This document shows positions 1-8,158 of a stretch of 64,000 nucleotides of DNA, one piece after another. The notes beneath the pieces are model-generated. The model worked only from the letters and a program-made list of their open reading frames with translations. It did no database searches and was not told the DNA's origin. How positions within the stretch are numbered: the stretch's first letter is position 1; every line of letters starts with the position of its first letter. Origin of the DNA: JAJDZL01 sp965221175. Its GTDB lineage: Bacteria > Pseudomonadota > Gammaproteobacteria > Arenicellales > JAJDZL01. The translations under genes were made by a program, and so were the position numbers. The stretch lies in assembly GCA_965221175.1 (NCBI GenBank), contig OZ244867.1, positions 2,170,001-2,234,000 of the forward strand. Reading direction: 5' to 3'.

Positions 1-1197
1 AACGCACTGATGACAGCTCTGTCTGCCACGGTTGGAACTGGAAACATTGCCGGCGTTGCGACTGCCATCGCACTTGGCGGGCCGGGTGCCATATTCTATA
101 TGTGGTTAATTGCTCTGTTCGGTATGGCTACGAAATATGCAGAAGCGGTGTGTGCTGTCACCTATCGCGAAGTCGATGCTACGGGTAAGTACGTCGGCGG
201 CCCGATGTACTATCTGCGAAACGGTGTCGGCGAATTCGCTCCCGAACTTGGTAAGTGGCTTGGTTTGGCGTTTGCTGTTTTCGGAGCTGTCGCCGCATTT
301 GGTATTGGCAATGCAGTTCAGGTCAATTCTATGGCTACCGCACTGGGCTCTAGTTTTAGCGTGCCAACCTGGATAACAGGTGCCGTGGTATCGGTATTGG
401 TCGCATTCGTCATCCTCGGTGGCATTCGCCGTATCGGTGATGTCGCGGGTAAGTTGGTACCAGCAATGATCGTGCTTTATATCGGAGCCGCCCTGGTCAT
501 CCTGATCATCAATATCACCAAAATTCCAGAAGCACTCGGCTTGATTTTCACGTATGCCTTCACCCCAGCTGCAGCCACTGGTGGTTTTGCTGGTGCAGCT
601 GTCGCAGCAGCGATTCGATTCGGTGTCGCACGTGGCGTATTCTCGAATGAATCCGGCCTTGGGTCAGCGGCAATCGCGCATGCAGCGGCACAGACGAACA
701 ACCCTGTTCGTCAAGGCATTATCGCCATGCTAGGAACTTTTATCGATACACTCGTGGTCTGCACAATGACAGCACTGGTCATCATTACGTCCGGTGCATG
801 GATGGCAGTCGGGGCCGATGGCGGCGGATTAACCGGAGCCGTTTTAACATCAGCCAGCTTCCAAAACAGCATTGGCGGCGGTCAATATATCGTTACTATT
901 GCACTTGTAGTGTTTGCTTTCACAACTATTCTAGGGTGGTCTTACTATGGCGAAAGATGCTGGCAGTACTTGTTTAGCGAGAAAAGCCTGATCATTTATC
1001 GTGCATTGTGGGTACTGGCCGCATTCAGTTTTGCGAACGTAAAGGTGGACTTTGTTTGGAATCTGTCAGACACACTGAATGGTCTTATGGCAGTACCGAA
1101 CTTAATTGGATTGCTGTTGCTCGCACCAATGGTATTCAAGGTTACGCGAGACTACTTTGAACAGGAGGGACGTCCTTTAGGACGAACTTCCAATTAA
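1..1197 (+). CDS. AGCS-family sodium:alanine/glycine symporter, 5' end missing
   Basis: This is the C-terminal roughly 398 residues of an inner-membrane sodium-coupled small amino acid importer. The reading frame is open to the first base of the window, so the true start lies upstream. Visible family hallmarks are the segment TVGTGNIAGVATAIALGGPG near the left edge, the motif GPMYYLRNG, and SNESGLGSAAIAHAAA in the middle of the fragment, all typical of the alanine or glycine:cation symporter family. Hydrophobic stretches alternate with short loops to the end, and the C-terminus is short and polar. The family imports alanine, glycine or related compounds with Na+. Which substrate applies here cannot be told. 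A hairpin follows about 20 bases after the stop. The family call is firm. Confidence 0.93.
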   Translation, partial: NALMTALSATVGTGNIAGVATAIALGGPGAIFYMWLIALFGMATKYAEAVCAVTYREVDATGKYVGGPMYYLRNGVGEFAPELGKWLGLAFAVFGAVAAFGIGNAVQVNSMATALGSSFSVPTWITGAVVSVLVAFVILGGIRRIGDVAGKLVPAMIVLYIGAALVILIINITKIPEALGLIFTYAFTPAAATGGFAGAAVAAAIRFGVARGVFSNESGLGSAAIAHAAAQTNNPVRQGIIAMLGTFIDTLVVCTMTALVIITSGAWMAVGADGGGLTGAVLTSASFQNSIGGGQYIVTIALVVFAFTTILGWSYYGERCWQYLFSEKSLIIYRALWVLAAFSFANVKVDFVWNLSDTLNGLMAVPNLIGLLLLAPMVFKVTRDYFEQEGRPLGRTSN

Positions 1198-1216
1198 TTA
1201 GAAGCTATCAAAATTT

Positions 1217-1250
1217 CCTCGGCGCATCCGTCAAATACGGGGCGCCGAGG
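1217..1250 (+). terminator. Possible terminator hairpin after the symporter gene
   Basis: CCTCGGCGC pairs perfectly with GCGCCGAGG across a 16-base loop, 20 bases past the symporter stop. The following bases are gcattctttc, a weak T-tract only, so termination may be partial. Confidence 0.5.
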
Positions 1251-1336
1251 GCATTCTTTCCAACTGTGATGGCATCTGGATTAGGTGCCGGGCACAAATC
1301 GATTCAGTACCGAATCAGTCTGAGGAAAGGCATTTC

Positions 1337-1612
1337 CTATTTCTTGATTGGTTTCGCATAGGCTCCTACTTTTCTTGTGGCAATGCCTGCACCTACCGGC
1401 CTTTCAAGTATTTGCACGCCCGCCTCAACACGGTCAATCACTGGAACACCGGTATTAACCGTTAACCGCTTAACAAGGTCTGCCATTCCGACACGGCCAA
1501 GAATTACCGCTTCAATACGATTTTCATCAATGGAACGCTGAATTTCATCTAGAACCTGCAAATAGGCATCTGAACTATCCGTAGAAATTTCGAAGCGATT
1601 ACCAATTTGAAC
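1337..1612 (-). pseudogene. Remnant of a hydantoin/Asp-Glu racemase, C-terminal part only
   Basis: About 90 codons resemble the C-terminal half of hydantoin racemases of the aspartate/glutamate racemase superfamily. The frame includes FEISTDSSDAYLQVLDEIQR, then VILGRVGMADL, then VPVIDRVEAGVQI, and ends VGAYAKPIKK. In the family the second catalytic residue is a cysteine in a motif like LGCAGM. Here that position is Arg (LGRVGM). The N-terminal half, with the first catalytic cysteine, is missing, because the frame abuts the stop of the ABC ATPase gene just upstream. With half the protein gone and a catalytic residue replaced, this is very probably a dead gene. Its position suggests the ABC importer upstream once served a hydantoin, amide or D/L-amino acid pathway, which is inference. 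Confidence 0.75.
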
Positions 1613-1614
1613 AG

Positions 1615-2490
1615 TCAGCCGCCTAGAAACAGTTCGCCAACTTTAGGATTTGCCAGCAGATCATCGCCCTTCCCGGCGATTGCCAGTTCGCCAGAAACCA
1701 GCACATATCCGATATCCGCAAACTCCAGTCCCTTCTTTGCATTCTGCTCGACCATGATGATAGTCTTGCCTTCCTTGTGCTGAAGATCGTCAAGGATTCC
1801 GAAAACCATGTCGATAAAGCGAGGTTCTAGACCGATCGAGGGTTCGTCAACCAGCAGCAACTGCGGGTCCATCACAAGCGCTCGAGAAATTTCAAGTAAC
1901 CGGCGCTCGCCACCGGACAACACTTTTGCCTGATGCTTGCGACGAGCTGCAAGCCTTGGATATTTGTCAAAAACCGCTTCGGCAGATTTTCTAGCCTGCA
2001 TCGGCTGTTTTTTTAGAAAGCCACCCATCCATAAATTCTCTTCCACCGTCATTCCAGGGAAGATCGACTTGTCTTGCAAGATATAAGCAATACCAGCCGC
2101 CGCCAGTTTTTCATTTGGAGTAAGGGCGGTGACGTCCTGCTTTTCAGCTCCAGTACCAATACTGATATTTCCAGAGAATATTTTGGTAAAACCAAAGATG
2201 GAATGCAGAATCGTGGATTTACCCGCGCCATTCGGGCCGATCAGACACAGGGACTGCGTGCGCCCAACCCGCAAATTGAAATTATGCAGAATTTTCATTT
2301 TTCCATATCCGGCATTCAGATTATCCACAGACACGAACGGCTCATCGCCAACGAGATTGTCCAGATCTTCGATTGAAATCGCTTCTGTGATCTCGGCGGC
2401 TTGACGCACTACTTCATCGACAGAGATGACAGCATCGACACTGCCGCTGCCATAACCTTTGACTGAGCCTTTATCGTCCAGATTGTTCAT
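1615..2490 (-). CDS. Liv-type ABC transporter ATP-binding protein (LivF family)
   Basis: Cytoplasmic ATPase of a branched-chain amino acid/amide-type importer, and the last gene of a five-gene operon. The Walker A sequence GPNGAGKS lies near residues 85-92, the ABC signature is LSGGERR, Walker B is LLLVDEPSIGL, and the switch histidine region is VEQNAKKG, all intact. The protein is 291 residues against about 235 for most LivF proteins. The extra length is a roughly 50-residue acidic, low-complexity N-terminal extension before the conserved start of the ABC domain at FVSVDNLNAGYG. It sits 25 bases after the LivG gene. The family is certain; the substrate is unknown. Confidence 0.93.
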   Translation of the reverse strand: MNNLDDKGSVKGYGSGSVDAVISVDEVVRQAAEITEAISIEDLDNLVGDEPFVSVDNLNAGYGKMKILHNFNLRVGRTQSLCLIGPNGAGKSTILHSIFGFTKIFSGNISIGTGAEKQDVTALTPNEKLAAAGIAYILQDKSIFPGMTVEENLWMGGFLKKQPMQARKSAEAVFDKYPRLAARRKHQAKVLSGGERRLLEISRALVMDPQLLLVDEPSIGLEPRFIDMVFGILDDLQHKEGKTIIMVEQNAKKGLEFADIGYVLVSGELAIAGKGDDLLANPKVGELFLGG

Positions 2491-2515
2491 GCTCGCGTGT
2501 CATTGCCATTTTGTG

Positions 2516-3259
2516 TCAGTGAGCGCCTAGATAAGCATCGACAACTCTCTGATTATTCTGGATTTCATCCGGAGAGCCGTGCGCAAGCATCTCGCCATGC
2601 GCAAGGCAGTAAATTTTGTCTGCTAGATTCATAATGACCCGCATGTTGTGCTCAATGACGAACAGAGTGATGCCAAACTCAGTATTTGCTCGCTTCAGCC
2701 GGTCAATCAAACCGTTGATCAGTGTCGGGTTGATTCCCGCGGTGGGTTCATCAAGTAACAATACAGTCGGTTCGTTCATCAAAGCCATTGCGAATTCAAG
2801 AAGTTTCTGTTGTCCGAACGAAAGTGAACCCGCGGTAAGGTAGCGCTTTTCATACAGACCTACGAATTCAAGCAGTTGGTCGGTTTTTTCGTAATCCTGT
2901 GTGGTATGGCGATGGAAGGATTCGAGAAACTTCATCTTACGATGCGGAAGGGAAATCAGCATGTTCTGGACGCAGTTCATTTTGCCGTAGATTCGGGTTT
3001 GCTGAAAGGTTCGGATCAAACCCAACCTGGCAATTTCCTGAACCGATTTTCTCGAAATCTCACGGTCGTCGAATTTAATTGAGCCTGAATCTATGGGGTG
3101 AAATCCTACTATGGAATTGAACAAAGTTGTTTTGCCGGAGCCGTTCGGCCCAATCAGCCCGGTAATTCGACCTTGCTCCACAGACATGGATACATCATGA
3201 TTTGCTACAACGCCACCGAAAGATTTTGTCACGCTATTGACTTCAATGATGTGTGTCAC
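2516..3259 (-). CDS. Liv-type ABC transporter ATP-binding protein (LivG family)
   Basis: Second cytoplasmic ATPase of the importer. A GTG start at the VTHIIEV site is preferred over an upstream start because it creates the classic GTGA overlap with the stop of the permease gene and gives the usual LivG length of about 247 residues. Walker A is GPNGSGKTT, the signature is LSFGQQKLLE and Walker B is VLLLDEP, followed by TAGINP, which is typical of the LivG subgroup. LivG and LivF are expected to form the heterodimer that powers the two permeases encoded upstream. Confidence 0.93.
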   Translation of the reverse strand: MTHIIEVNSVTKSFGGVVANHDVSMSVEQGRITGLIGPNGSGKTTLFNSIVGFHPIDSGSIKFDDREISRKSVQEIARLGLIRTFQQTRIYGKMNCVQNMLISLPHRKMKFLESFHRHTTQDYEKTDQLLEFVGLYEKRYLTAGSLSFGQQKLLEFAMALMNEPTVLLLDEPTAGINPTLINGLIDRLKRANTEFGITLFVIEHNMRVIMNLADKIYCLAHGEMLAHGSPDEIQNNQRVVDAYLGAH

Positions 3260-4296
3260 GATACGGGCTCCTCCCGCTGTGCGGTTTCCACTCGGATGCC
3301 GAACCATTCAGGGCGAACATGTTGCAGCCAGCCAAGGATGCCGTCCTTAAAATAGACAACAGTGACCACGATCAGCACTCCTAGTGCGACCCACTGCCAG
3401 CCAAGGAGATAATTCCAGGTCACTTCCTTGAACAGATGAAAAGTTATCGCTCCGATGACGGGCCCCCACAGGGTTCCCTTGCCGCCGAGCAGTACGCATA
3501 CGACCATGAATATGCCAAGATTGATAGTCTGATAGGCAGTTTCCAGTGGCTCGAAGTGAATCAGCTGGAATGCTGAAATACCACCGGCTACACCGACAAA
3601 GAAAGCCGACAGAGACCACGCAGTCAATTTGTAGCGCATGGTGTGAATTCCCATCGCCTCGGCCTTCTCCTCATCATCGCGTATGGCATTGATCGCCGCA
3701 CCAAAGCGCGTTCCATAGAGCCACTTGGCGAACATGAATGCAATCACTCCGGTTGCAGCGAAAAGGAAATAGAAAATCACTTTACCCAGTTCAAGATCGT
3801 AGGGAAACACCGGTAAAGAGATTCCTTGGCCGCCGCCAACCCATTCCCAATTTGAAACCAGTTCGCCAGCAGCAATGGCAACGCCGAGAGTGCCGATTGC
3901 AAAATAAGGACCGCGCAAGCCAAAAGTGATGTAACCAATGATCAATGCGCTTATTGCGCAAAATATACCTGCGCCGATGATTCCTAAAATCGCACCTAGA
4001 AAATATTCGGTATCGGAAAATTTGTATATCTTGTCACTGAAAGCGTTGGTGAACTCCCCTACGTCAAAAGCAATGGCAATCGTTATGATGGCGGCTACAT
4101 ACATGCCGGTTCCGTAAAAGAAAATGTTGCCGAGAGAGTTGTAGCCCATTTGACCGCCGGTCATGTCCCAGGTGATGGCAACGATAATCATAAGCCACAG
4201 AGTCGCGAGCTGCGTCTTGAAATCCGGAAACAGGAAGGGTGCCGCCAAAATCAGGGCGATGAGAAAACCGTAGAAAACGAAGCGTTTGTTTGCCAT
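3256..4296 (-). CDS. Liv-type ABC transporter permease (LivM family)
   Basis: Inner-membrane permease subunit with many hydrophobic segments. The start at MANKRFVF is chosen because it lies 10 bases after the LivH stop and gives about 346 residues, close to family length; the upstream in-frame start would overlap LivH. Family features include GPYFAIGTLGVAIA, the cytoplasmic coupling region AINAIRDDEEKAEAMGI, and VLLGGKGTLWGPVIGA near the C-terminus. It pairs with LivH to form the channel. Confidence 0.93.
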   Translation of the reverse strand: MANKRFVFYGFLIALILAAPFLFPDFKTQLATLWLMIIVAITWDMTGGQMGYNSLGNIFFYGTGMYVAAIITIAIAFDVGEFTNAFSDKIYKFSDTEYFLGAILGIIGAGIFCAISALIIGYITFGLRGPYFAIGTLGVAIAAGELVSNWEWVGGGQGISLPVFPYDLELGKVIFYFLFAATGVIAFMFAKWLYGTRFGAAINAIRDDEEKAEAMGIHTMRYKLTAWSLSAFFVGVAGGISAFQLIHFEPLETAYQTINLGIFMVVCVLLGGKGTLWGPVIGAITFHLFKEVTWNYLLGWQWVALGVLIVVTVVYFKDGILGWLQHVRPEWFGIRVETAQREEPVS

Positions 4297-4306
4297 CGTC
4301 AGAACT

Positions 4307-5218
4307 CTACTGCAAACTCTTGCGTACACGTTTTTGCTGAATCAACCGAACGAGCAATACCAGCAACAGCATTAAAACCGCTACCGCTTGCTGGTAGCCG
4401 ATTCCGAATATGTGCGCGCCGTATTGCTCAAGCGCACCGATTCCCAGACCTGCCGCGATGACGCCTGGCAGATTGCCGAGCCCAGCGGCCGTAACTATAA
4501 CAAATGAACGGATTGAATGTGTGATTCCATAGAATGGCTGAATGACCCAGACCATGACGACAATTGCACCCGCGGCACCGCAAATCGCAGAGTTCAGGGA
4601 AAAAGTGAACGCATAGATTTTTTCGGTATTGATGCCCATTACGCGAGCTGCCCGAGCATCCTGAGCCGTAGCGCGAATAGCTTGCCCCATACGACTGAAT
4701 TTCATGAAAACGATGACTCCGGTAGCGAGAATCGCAGCCATCAAAACCCCCAGCAGTTTGGCTATGGGAACGTCAATGAAGCCGTCAGCGAAATAAAGCG
4801 TGTCGTATTTGAGAGCGATACTCTGAGTATCGGAACCAAACAGCAGGTTTAGAATTTGGGCAATAATGATCGCAATCCCAAACGTCGCTAGCAGCGAGGT
4901 AAAGAGATCACGTTCAATTACCCGGGATATCACGAGTTTGTAAATCACCCAGCCAACTACCCACAGTACAGCAAAGGCGAAGGGCACGCCGAGTAATGGA
5001 TGCAGTCCATTTTGGGATAACCACCAGGCAACATAACCACCGGCGATCACGAAATCGCCCTGTGCCAGGTTCTTGACGTTCATCACACCCCAGACCAGGG
5101 CCAATCCATAAGCTGCCAGCGCGAACAGCGACCCGATCATCACCCCGTCAATGACGATCTTGAGGTTGACGATTGGAAATTCAAACAGCAGTGAAATATT
5201 CGCCAGAATCTGATCCAT
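4307..5218 (-). CDS. Liv-type ABC transporter permease (LivH family)
   Basis: Inner-membrane permease subunit of 303 residues, normal for LivH. Visible landmarks are DGVMIGSLFALAAYGLALVWGVMNV near the N-terminus, LLATFGIAIII, the coupling region QAIRATAQDARAARVMGI, and GLGNLPGVIAAGLGIGALEQ near the end. It is the first permease gene after the binding protein gene, separated from it by a perfect hairpin that probably lowers permease expression relative to the binding protein. Confidence 0.94.
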   Translation of the reverse strand: MDQILANISLLFEFPIVNLKIVIDGVMIGSLFALAAYGLALVWGVMNVKNLAQGDFVIAGGYVAWWLSQNGLHPLLGVPFAFAVLWVVGWVIYKLVISRVIERDLFTSLLATFGIAIIIAQILNLLFGSDTQSIALKYDTLYFADGFIDVPIAKLLGVLMAAILATGVIVFMKFSRMGQAIRATAQDARAARVMGINTEKIYAFTFSLNSAICGAAGAIVVMVWVIQPFYGITHSIRSFVIVTAAGLGNLPGVIAAGLGIGALEQYGAHIFGIGYQQAVAVLMLLLVLLVRLIQQKRVRKSLQ

Positions 5219-5282
5219 GAATCTTCATACTGCCGTTCGGTTTTCGGTCTGCATCAAGGTCTGCGAACTCACCGAGTCAAAA

Positions 5283-5313
5283 ACGAACCGGATGCACTAG
5301 GCATCCGGTTCGT
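5283..5313 (-). terminator. Perfect hairpin between binding-protein and permease genes
   Basis: A 13-bp perfect stem (ACGAACCGGATGC with GCATCCGGTTCGT, loop ACTAG) lies between the binding protein stop and livH. On the minus strand it is followed by TTTT. It looks like a partial intrinsic terminator that keeps binding protein mRNA in excess of permease mRNA, or a 3' stabiliser. Confidence 0.75.
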
Positions 5314-5343
5314 CATACTACTTCTGCTACGAATCAGATTCGG

Positions 5344-6573
5344 TTAATTTCTCGGCCAGTTCAGGGCGTGAGAAGCGAATGCCGAAGGTGCCACAACATT
5401 GTATTCTCCATCCTGAATCTGGCGTAAAACCATAGGCTTGGCGATGTTGTTGCCTGCATCAGAAAATTTGACCTGCCCATAGAACGTTGCGAGATCGGTC
5501 GCTGCAATCGCATCACGCACAGCTTGCTTGTCCAGTGTTCCTGCTCTTTCAAACGCATCCTTGAATACGTATACTGCAGCGGATGCCTGTGCTGTTTGGT
5601 AAGGAACAGGCTTCTCGGCATACTCTGAAAAAGTTGCTTTGAATTCCTGTTCATACTCTGCGGCAGAACCGAAAATTGGATCACTGTAGGTCAGGGTTTC
5701 AGCCCACTGAGTAGAACAGAGAATGTCATTGGCAGCTTCACCGAAATTGCCGACGACGTCGGCTGCCTCACAGTGAGTGATGGCGACCATAGGTGCGCTC
5801 GCATTTTGCTCATCAATCTGACGCACAGCTGTAGCGGCACCCTTGGAGTGTCCACTGACAATCAGAACATCCGGCTTTAACAGTTTCACTTTCGTGAGGA
5901 TCGCACTCATGTCGGACAAGTCGCGAGGAAGCTGTTCATCAATCACGATCTTCATGTCATACTTGGCAGCGTCTTCAAGAACGCCGGCGCGAATGTCCAG
6001 TGAAAACGGATCGTTTTCAACCGCCACTGCAACCTTTACGTCTGCTGGAGTGCCGCCGGATTCGGTGGCTTTTTCTGCGGCCAGTGTAATCGCCGAAGCA
6101 AGATATTGTTCAGATGTCGAGAGCACCGCAAAAAGATATTTGTAACCCTTGTTGAACAGAGAGCGACTTGCGCCTTCTGCTTCCACCATCGGGATTTGGT
6201 ATTTTTCCGTTACCGGCGCAATGGCTTTAGTCAGACCAGACGAGTAGGGACCGAGCATATATTGGACTTCATCCTGATTGATCAGACGTTCTGCCAGAGT
6301 CGCACCTCTGTCGCCTTTCGATTCATCGTCATAGTAGATGACTCTGAAGTTGTAACACTTGTCACCAATCGTGACTCCGCCGGCATCCTTGATTTTCTGA
6401 ATGGCAAATTCATAGCCGTTCTTGGCGTGAACCCCATTCGTGGCATACTTTCCAGTCAATGAAATTGCTGAACCCAGCACGATTTCTTCGCAGTCTTGGG
6501 CAAGAACCGAACTTGTGGACAACAGCAAAAAGACGCTGATGACAAGTCCCCAAAACAGTCTTGGTTTTTCCAT
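5344..6573 (-). CDS. Liv-type ABC transporter substrate-binding protein
   Basis: Periplasmic receptor of the importer, 409 residues. A Sec signal peptide (MEKPRLFWG, hydrophobic core, then SSVLA before QDCEE) is clear, and the Shine-Dalgarno GGAGGG sits 7 bases before the ATG. The mature part follows the type I periplasmic binding fold of leucine/amide receptors: GSAISLTGKYATNG at the N-terminus, INQDEVQYMLGPYSSG and MVEAEGASRSL. It is first in the operon. Substrate cannot be read from sequence; a branched-chain amino acid, amide or related compound is usual, and the racemase remnant at the operon end hints at hydantoin or amide chemistry. Confidence 0.92.
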   Translation of the reverse strand: MEKPRLFWGLVISVFLLLSTSSVLAQDCEEIVLGSAISLTGKYATNGVHAKNGYEFAIQKIKDAGGVTIGDKCYNFRVIYYDDESKGDRGATLAERLINQDEVQYMLGPYSSGLTKAIAPVTEKYQIPMVEAEGASRSLFNKGYKYLFAVLSTSEQYLASAITLAAEKATESGGTPADVKVAVAVENDPFSLDIRAGVLEDAAKYDMKIVIDEQLPRDLSDMSAILTKVKLLKPDVLIVSGHSKGAATAVRQIDEQNASAPMVAITHCEAADVVGNFGEAANDILCSTQWAETLTYSDPIFGSAAEYEQEFKATFSEYAEKPVPYQTAQASAAVYVFKDAFERAGTLDKQAVRDAIAATDLATFYGQVKFSDAGNNIAKPMVLRQIQDGEYNVVAPSAFASHALNWPRN

Positions 6574-6738
6574 GGTTATCCCTCCATATTAATACTTGGT
6601 GTTAGATTGAAATTATTCGACTTGTTGGTCAATGTATGAGTTCAGTATAAACCAAAGTTGACCGCCAGAATGACACTAGGACAACAGCCAATGCGTCAAA
6701 TTTATTGCTTTCACCGGTAGGGCAGAAATTACTTTCGA

Positions 6739-7194
6739 CTATTTCTTGACAAGTGAAATTTGTCGCCCGGTCCATTCTGGTTTTTCTTTGATTTCCGCTT
6801 CTTTCAGGCTACGCTGCACTTCGTCCGGCATCGCAATCGTTTTCCTTTCTCGAGTGTTGTAGTGGAGAATCAGAAATTCCGCCGTTGCACATATCTGCTC
6901 GTTTACTACCATCAGGTGCGCGAACCAGATTTTTTTTGCATCTGAACCGAGAATGATCGATTCAACATTTATTTCCGCAGGTTTCCGAACTTCGTTGACG
7001 TAACGCAGATGAGTTTCAACGGTATAGAGCGCACAGCCGGTCTGCTCAAAATATTCGACTCCAATATTGAATTGATCCTGCAAAAGCCAGGTCGTAGTGG
7101 TAAACGGCACGAGATAGTATGCTTCGTTCAAATGACCATAAGCATCAAGCCATTCATCTTTCAGGGGTTCCGAATGCAGTTTGAATATAGTCAT
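6739..7194 (-). CDS. Acyl-CoA thioesterase, 4HBT (hotdog) family
   Basis: A small cytoplasmic hotdog-fold protein of about 152 residues. The start at MTIFKLHSEP is preferred over further-upstream Mets because a GGAG lies 6 bases before it. The region EWLDAYGHLNEAYYLVPF is the hotdog active-site strand and helix (D-x-x-G-H-x-N), and TVETHLRYVNEVRKP follows as in the thioesterases associated with carnitine breakdown (betainyl-CoA thioesterase and the C-terminal domain of some carnitine dehydrogenases). That resemblance is from memory and no other carnitine genes are nearby, so only the general thioesterase call is firm. It is transcribed away from the amidotransferase gene. Confidence 0.72.
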   Translation of the reverse strand: MTIFKLHSEPLKDEWLDAYGHLNEAYYLVPFTTTTWLLQDQFNIGVEYFEQTGCALYTVETHLRYVNEVRKPAEINVESIILGSDAKKIWFAHLMVVNEQICATAEFLILHYNTRERKTIAMPDEVQRSLKEAEIKEKPEWTGRQISLVKK

Positions 7195-7426
7195 GAGCAT
7201 CTCCGTGTGTGAATCTGATCTGAGTACAAATTTTGCTGTCGAGATATGCACCTGACTCGGATTTCGACATTCAACATTGTATCAATCAGTTCGAACACGG
7301 AACTCGAAATGACATTGGTCATCGGGCAACGGTAAGGATTCGGGCGGTTGCCGCCAGAAATTCATCCGTACAGTTCAGTATATAATGCCAGATTTCTCTG
7401 AACACACGACTTGCCGGAACGATTCT

Positions 7427-8155
7427 ATGCCATCCCCATTTCGAGTCATTGTTTTTCAGCATATTGCATGTGAGCATCCCGGAATATTCCGAAAATTCAT
7501 GCAAAGTGATGGAATTCGCTGGGATCCAATCGAACTTGACGAAGGCGAAAAAATTCCTGATCTGTCGGGATATGATGCAATGATTTCGATGGGTGGACCC
7601 ATGGATGTCTGGCAGGAAGAGGAATTTCCATGGCTCGTCCAAGAAAAAGAAGCGATTCATGAAGCAGTTCGAGTTAGAAATATGCCTTTTCTTGGCGTGT
7701 GCCTGGGCCATCAGCTGCTTGCTGATGCCGCTGGCGGAAGCGTCGGGGCGGCTGACACGTCAGAAGTGGGCATGCTGGATGTTGAACTAACGACAGAAGG
7801 GATACGCCATCCTCTTGTGGGTCAACTGCCACAAAAGTTCAAGACGCTTCAGTGGCATGGTGCTGAAGTCAAATCCGTACCTGACGATGCAGCGGTGCTG
7901 ATGTCATCTCCTGTCTGTTCGATCCAGTCTTTTGCGATTGGAACGACTGCGCTGGGAATACAGTTTCATGTTGAAACCGGGCCACAGACTATAGATGAGT
8001 GGAATGCGGTTCCAGAATATGAATCCGCGTTGAAGAACACTTTCGGTGCAGATGGTGCTGACCAGCTTAGGCAGCAAGCCAGCAAATATGAGGCTAGCCT
8101 GTCTAGCACTGCAGAAACACTGTATCGCAGCTGGATGAATAATTGCCTGACTTGA
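7427..8155 (+). CDS. Class I glutamine amidotransferase-like protein
   Basis: About 242 residues with a GATase1 fold. The nucleophile elbow is GVCLGHQLLA (catalytic Cys), and the distal histidine-glutamate pair is in IQFHVETG. The start is taken at MPSPFRVIVF, which removes 14 unconserved residues from the longest frame. Proteins of this type, often annotated as GMP synthase-like, are stand-alone amidotransferases whose acceptor is usually unknown. It is convergent with tyrS with only 3 bases between them. A role in glutamine or gamma-glutamyl hydrolysis would suit the nearby methylamine genes but is only a guess. Confidence 0.8.
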   Translation: MPSPFRVIVFQHIACEHPGIFRKFMQSDGIRWDPIELDEGEKIPDLSGYDAMISMGGPMDVWQEEEFPWLVQEKEAIHEAVRVRNMPFLGVCLGHQLLADAAGGSVGAADTSEVGMLDVELTTEGIRHPLVGQLPQKFKTLQWHGAEVKSVPDDAAVLMSSPVCSIQSFAIGTTALGIQFHVETGPQTIDEWNAVPEYESALKNTFGADGADQLRQQASKYEASLSSTAETLYRSWMNNCLT

Positions 8156-8158
8156 AAG

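Noticed and set aside
7319..7711. Minus-strand 130-codon ORF opposite the amidotransferase gene
   Set aside because: Shadow frame of a clear class I amidotransferase with intact catalytic motifs; no family features in the antisense product.
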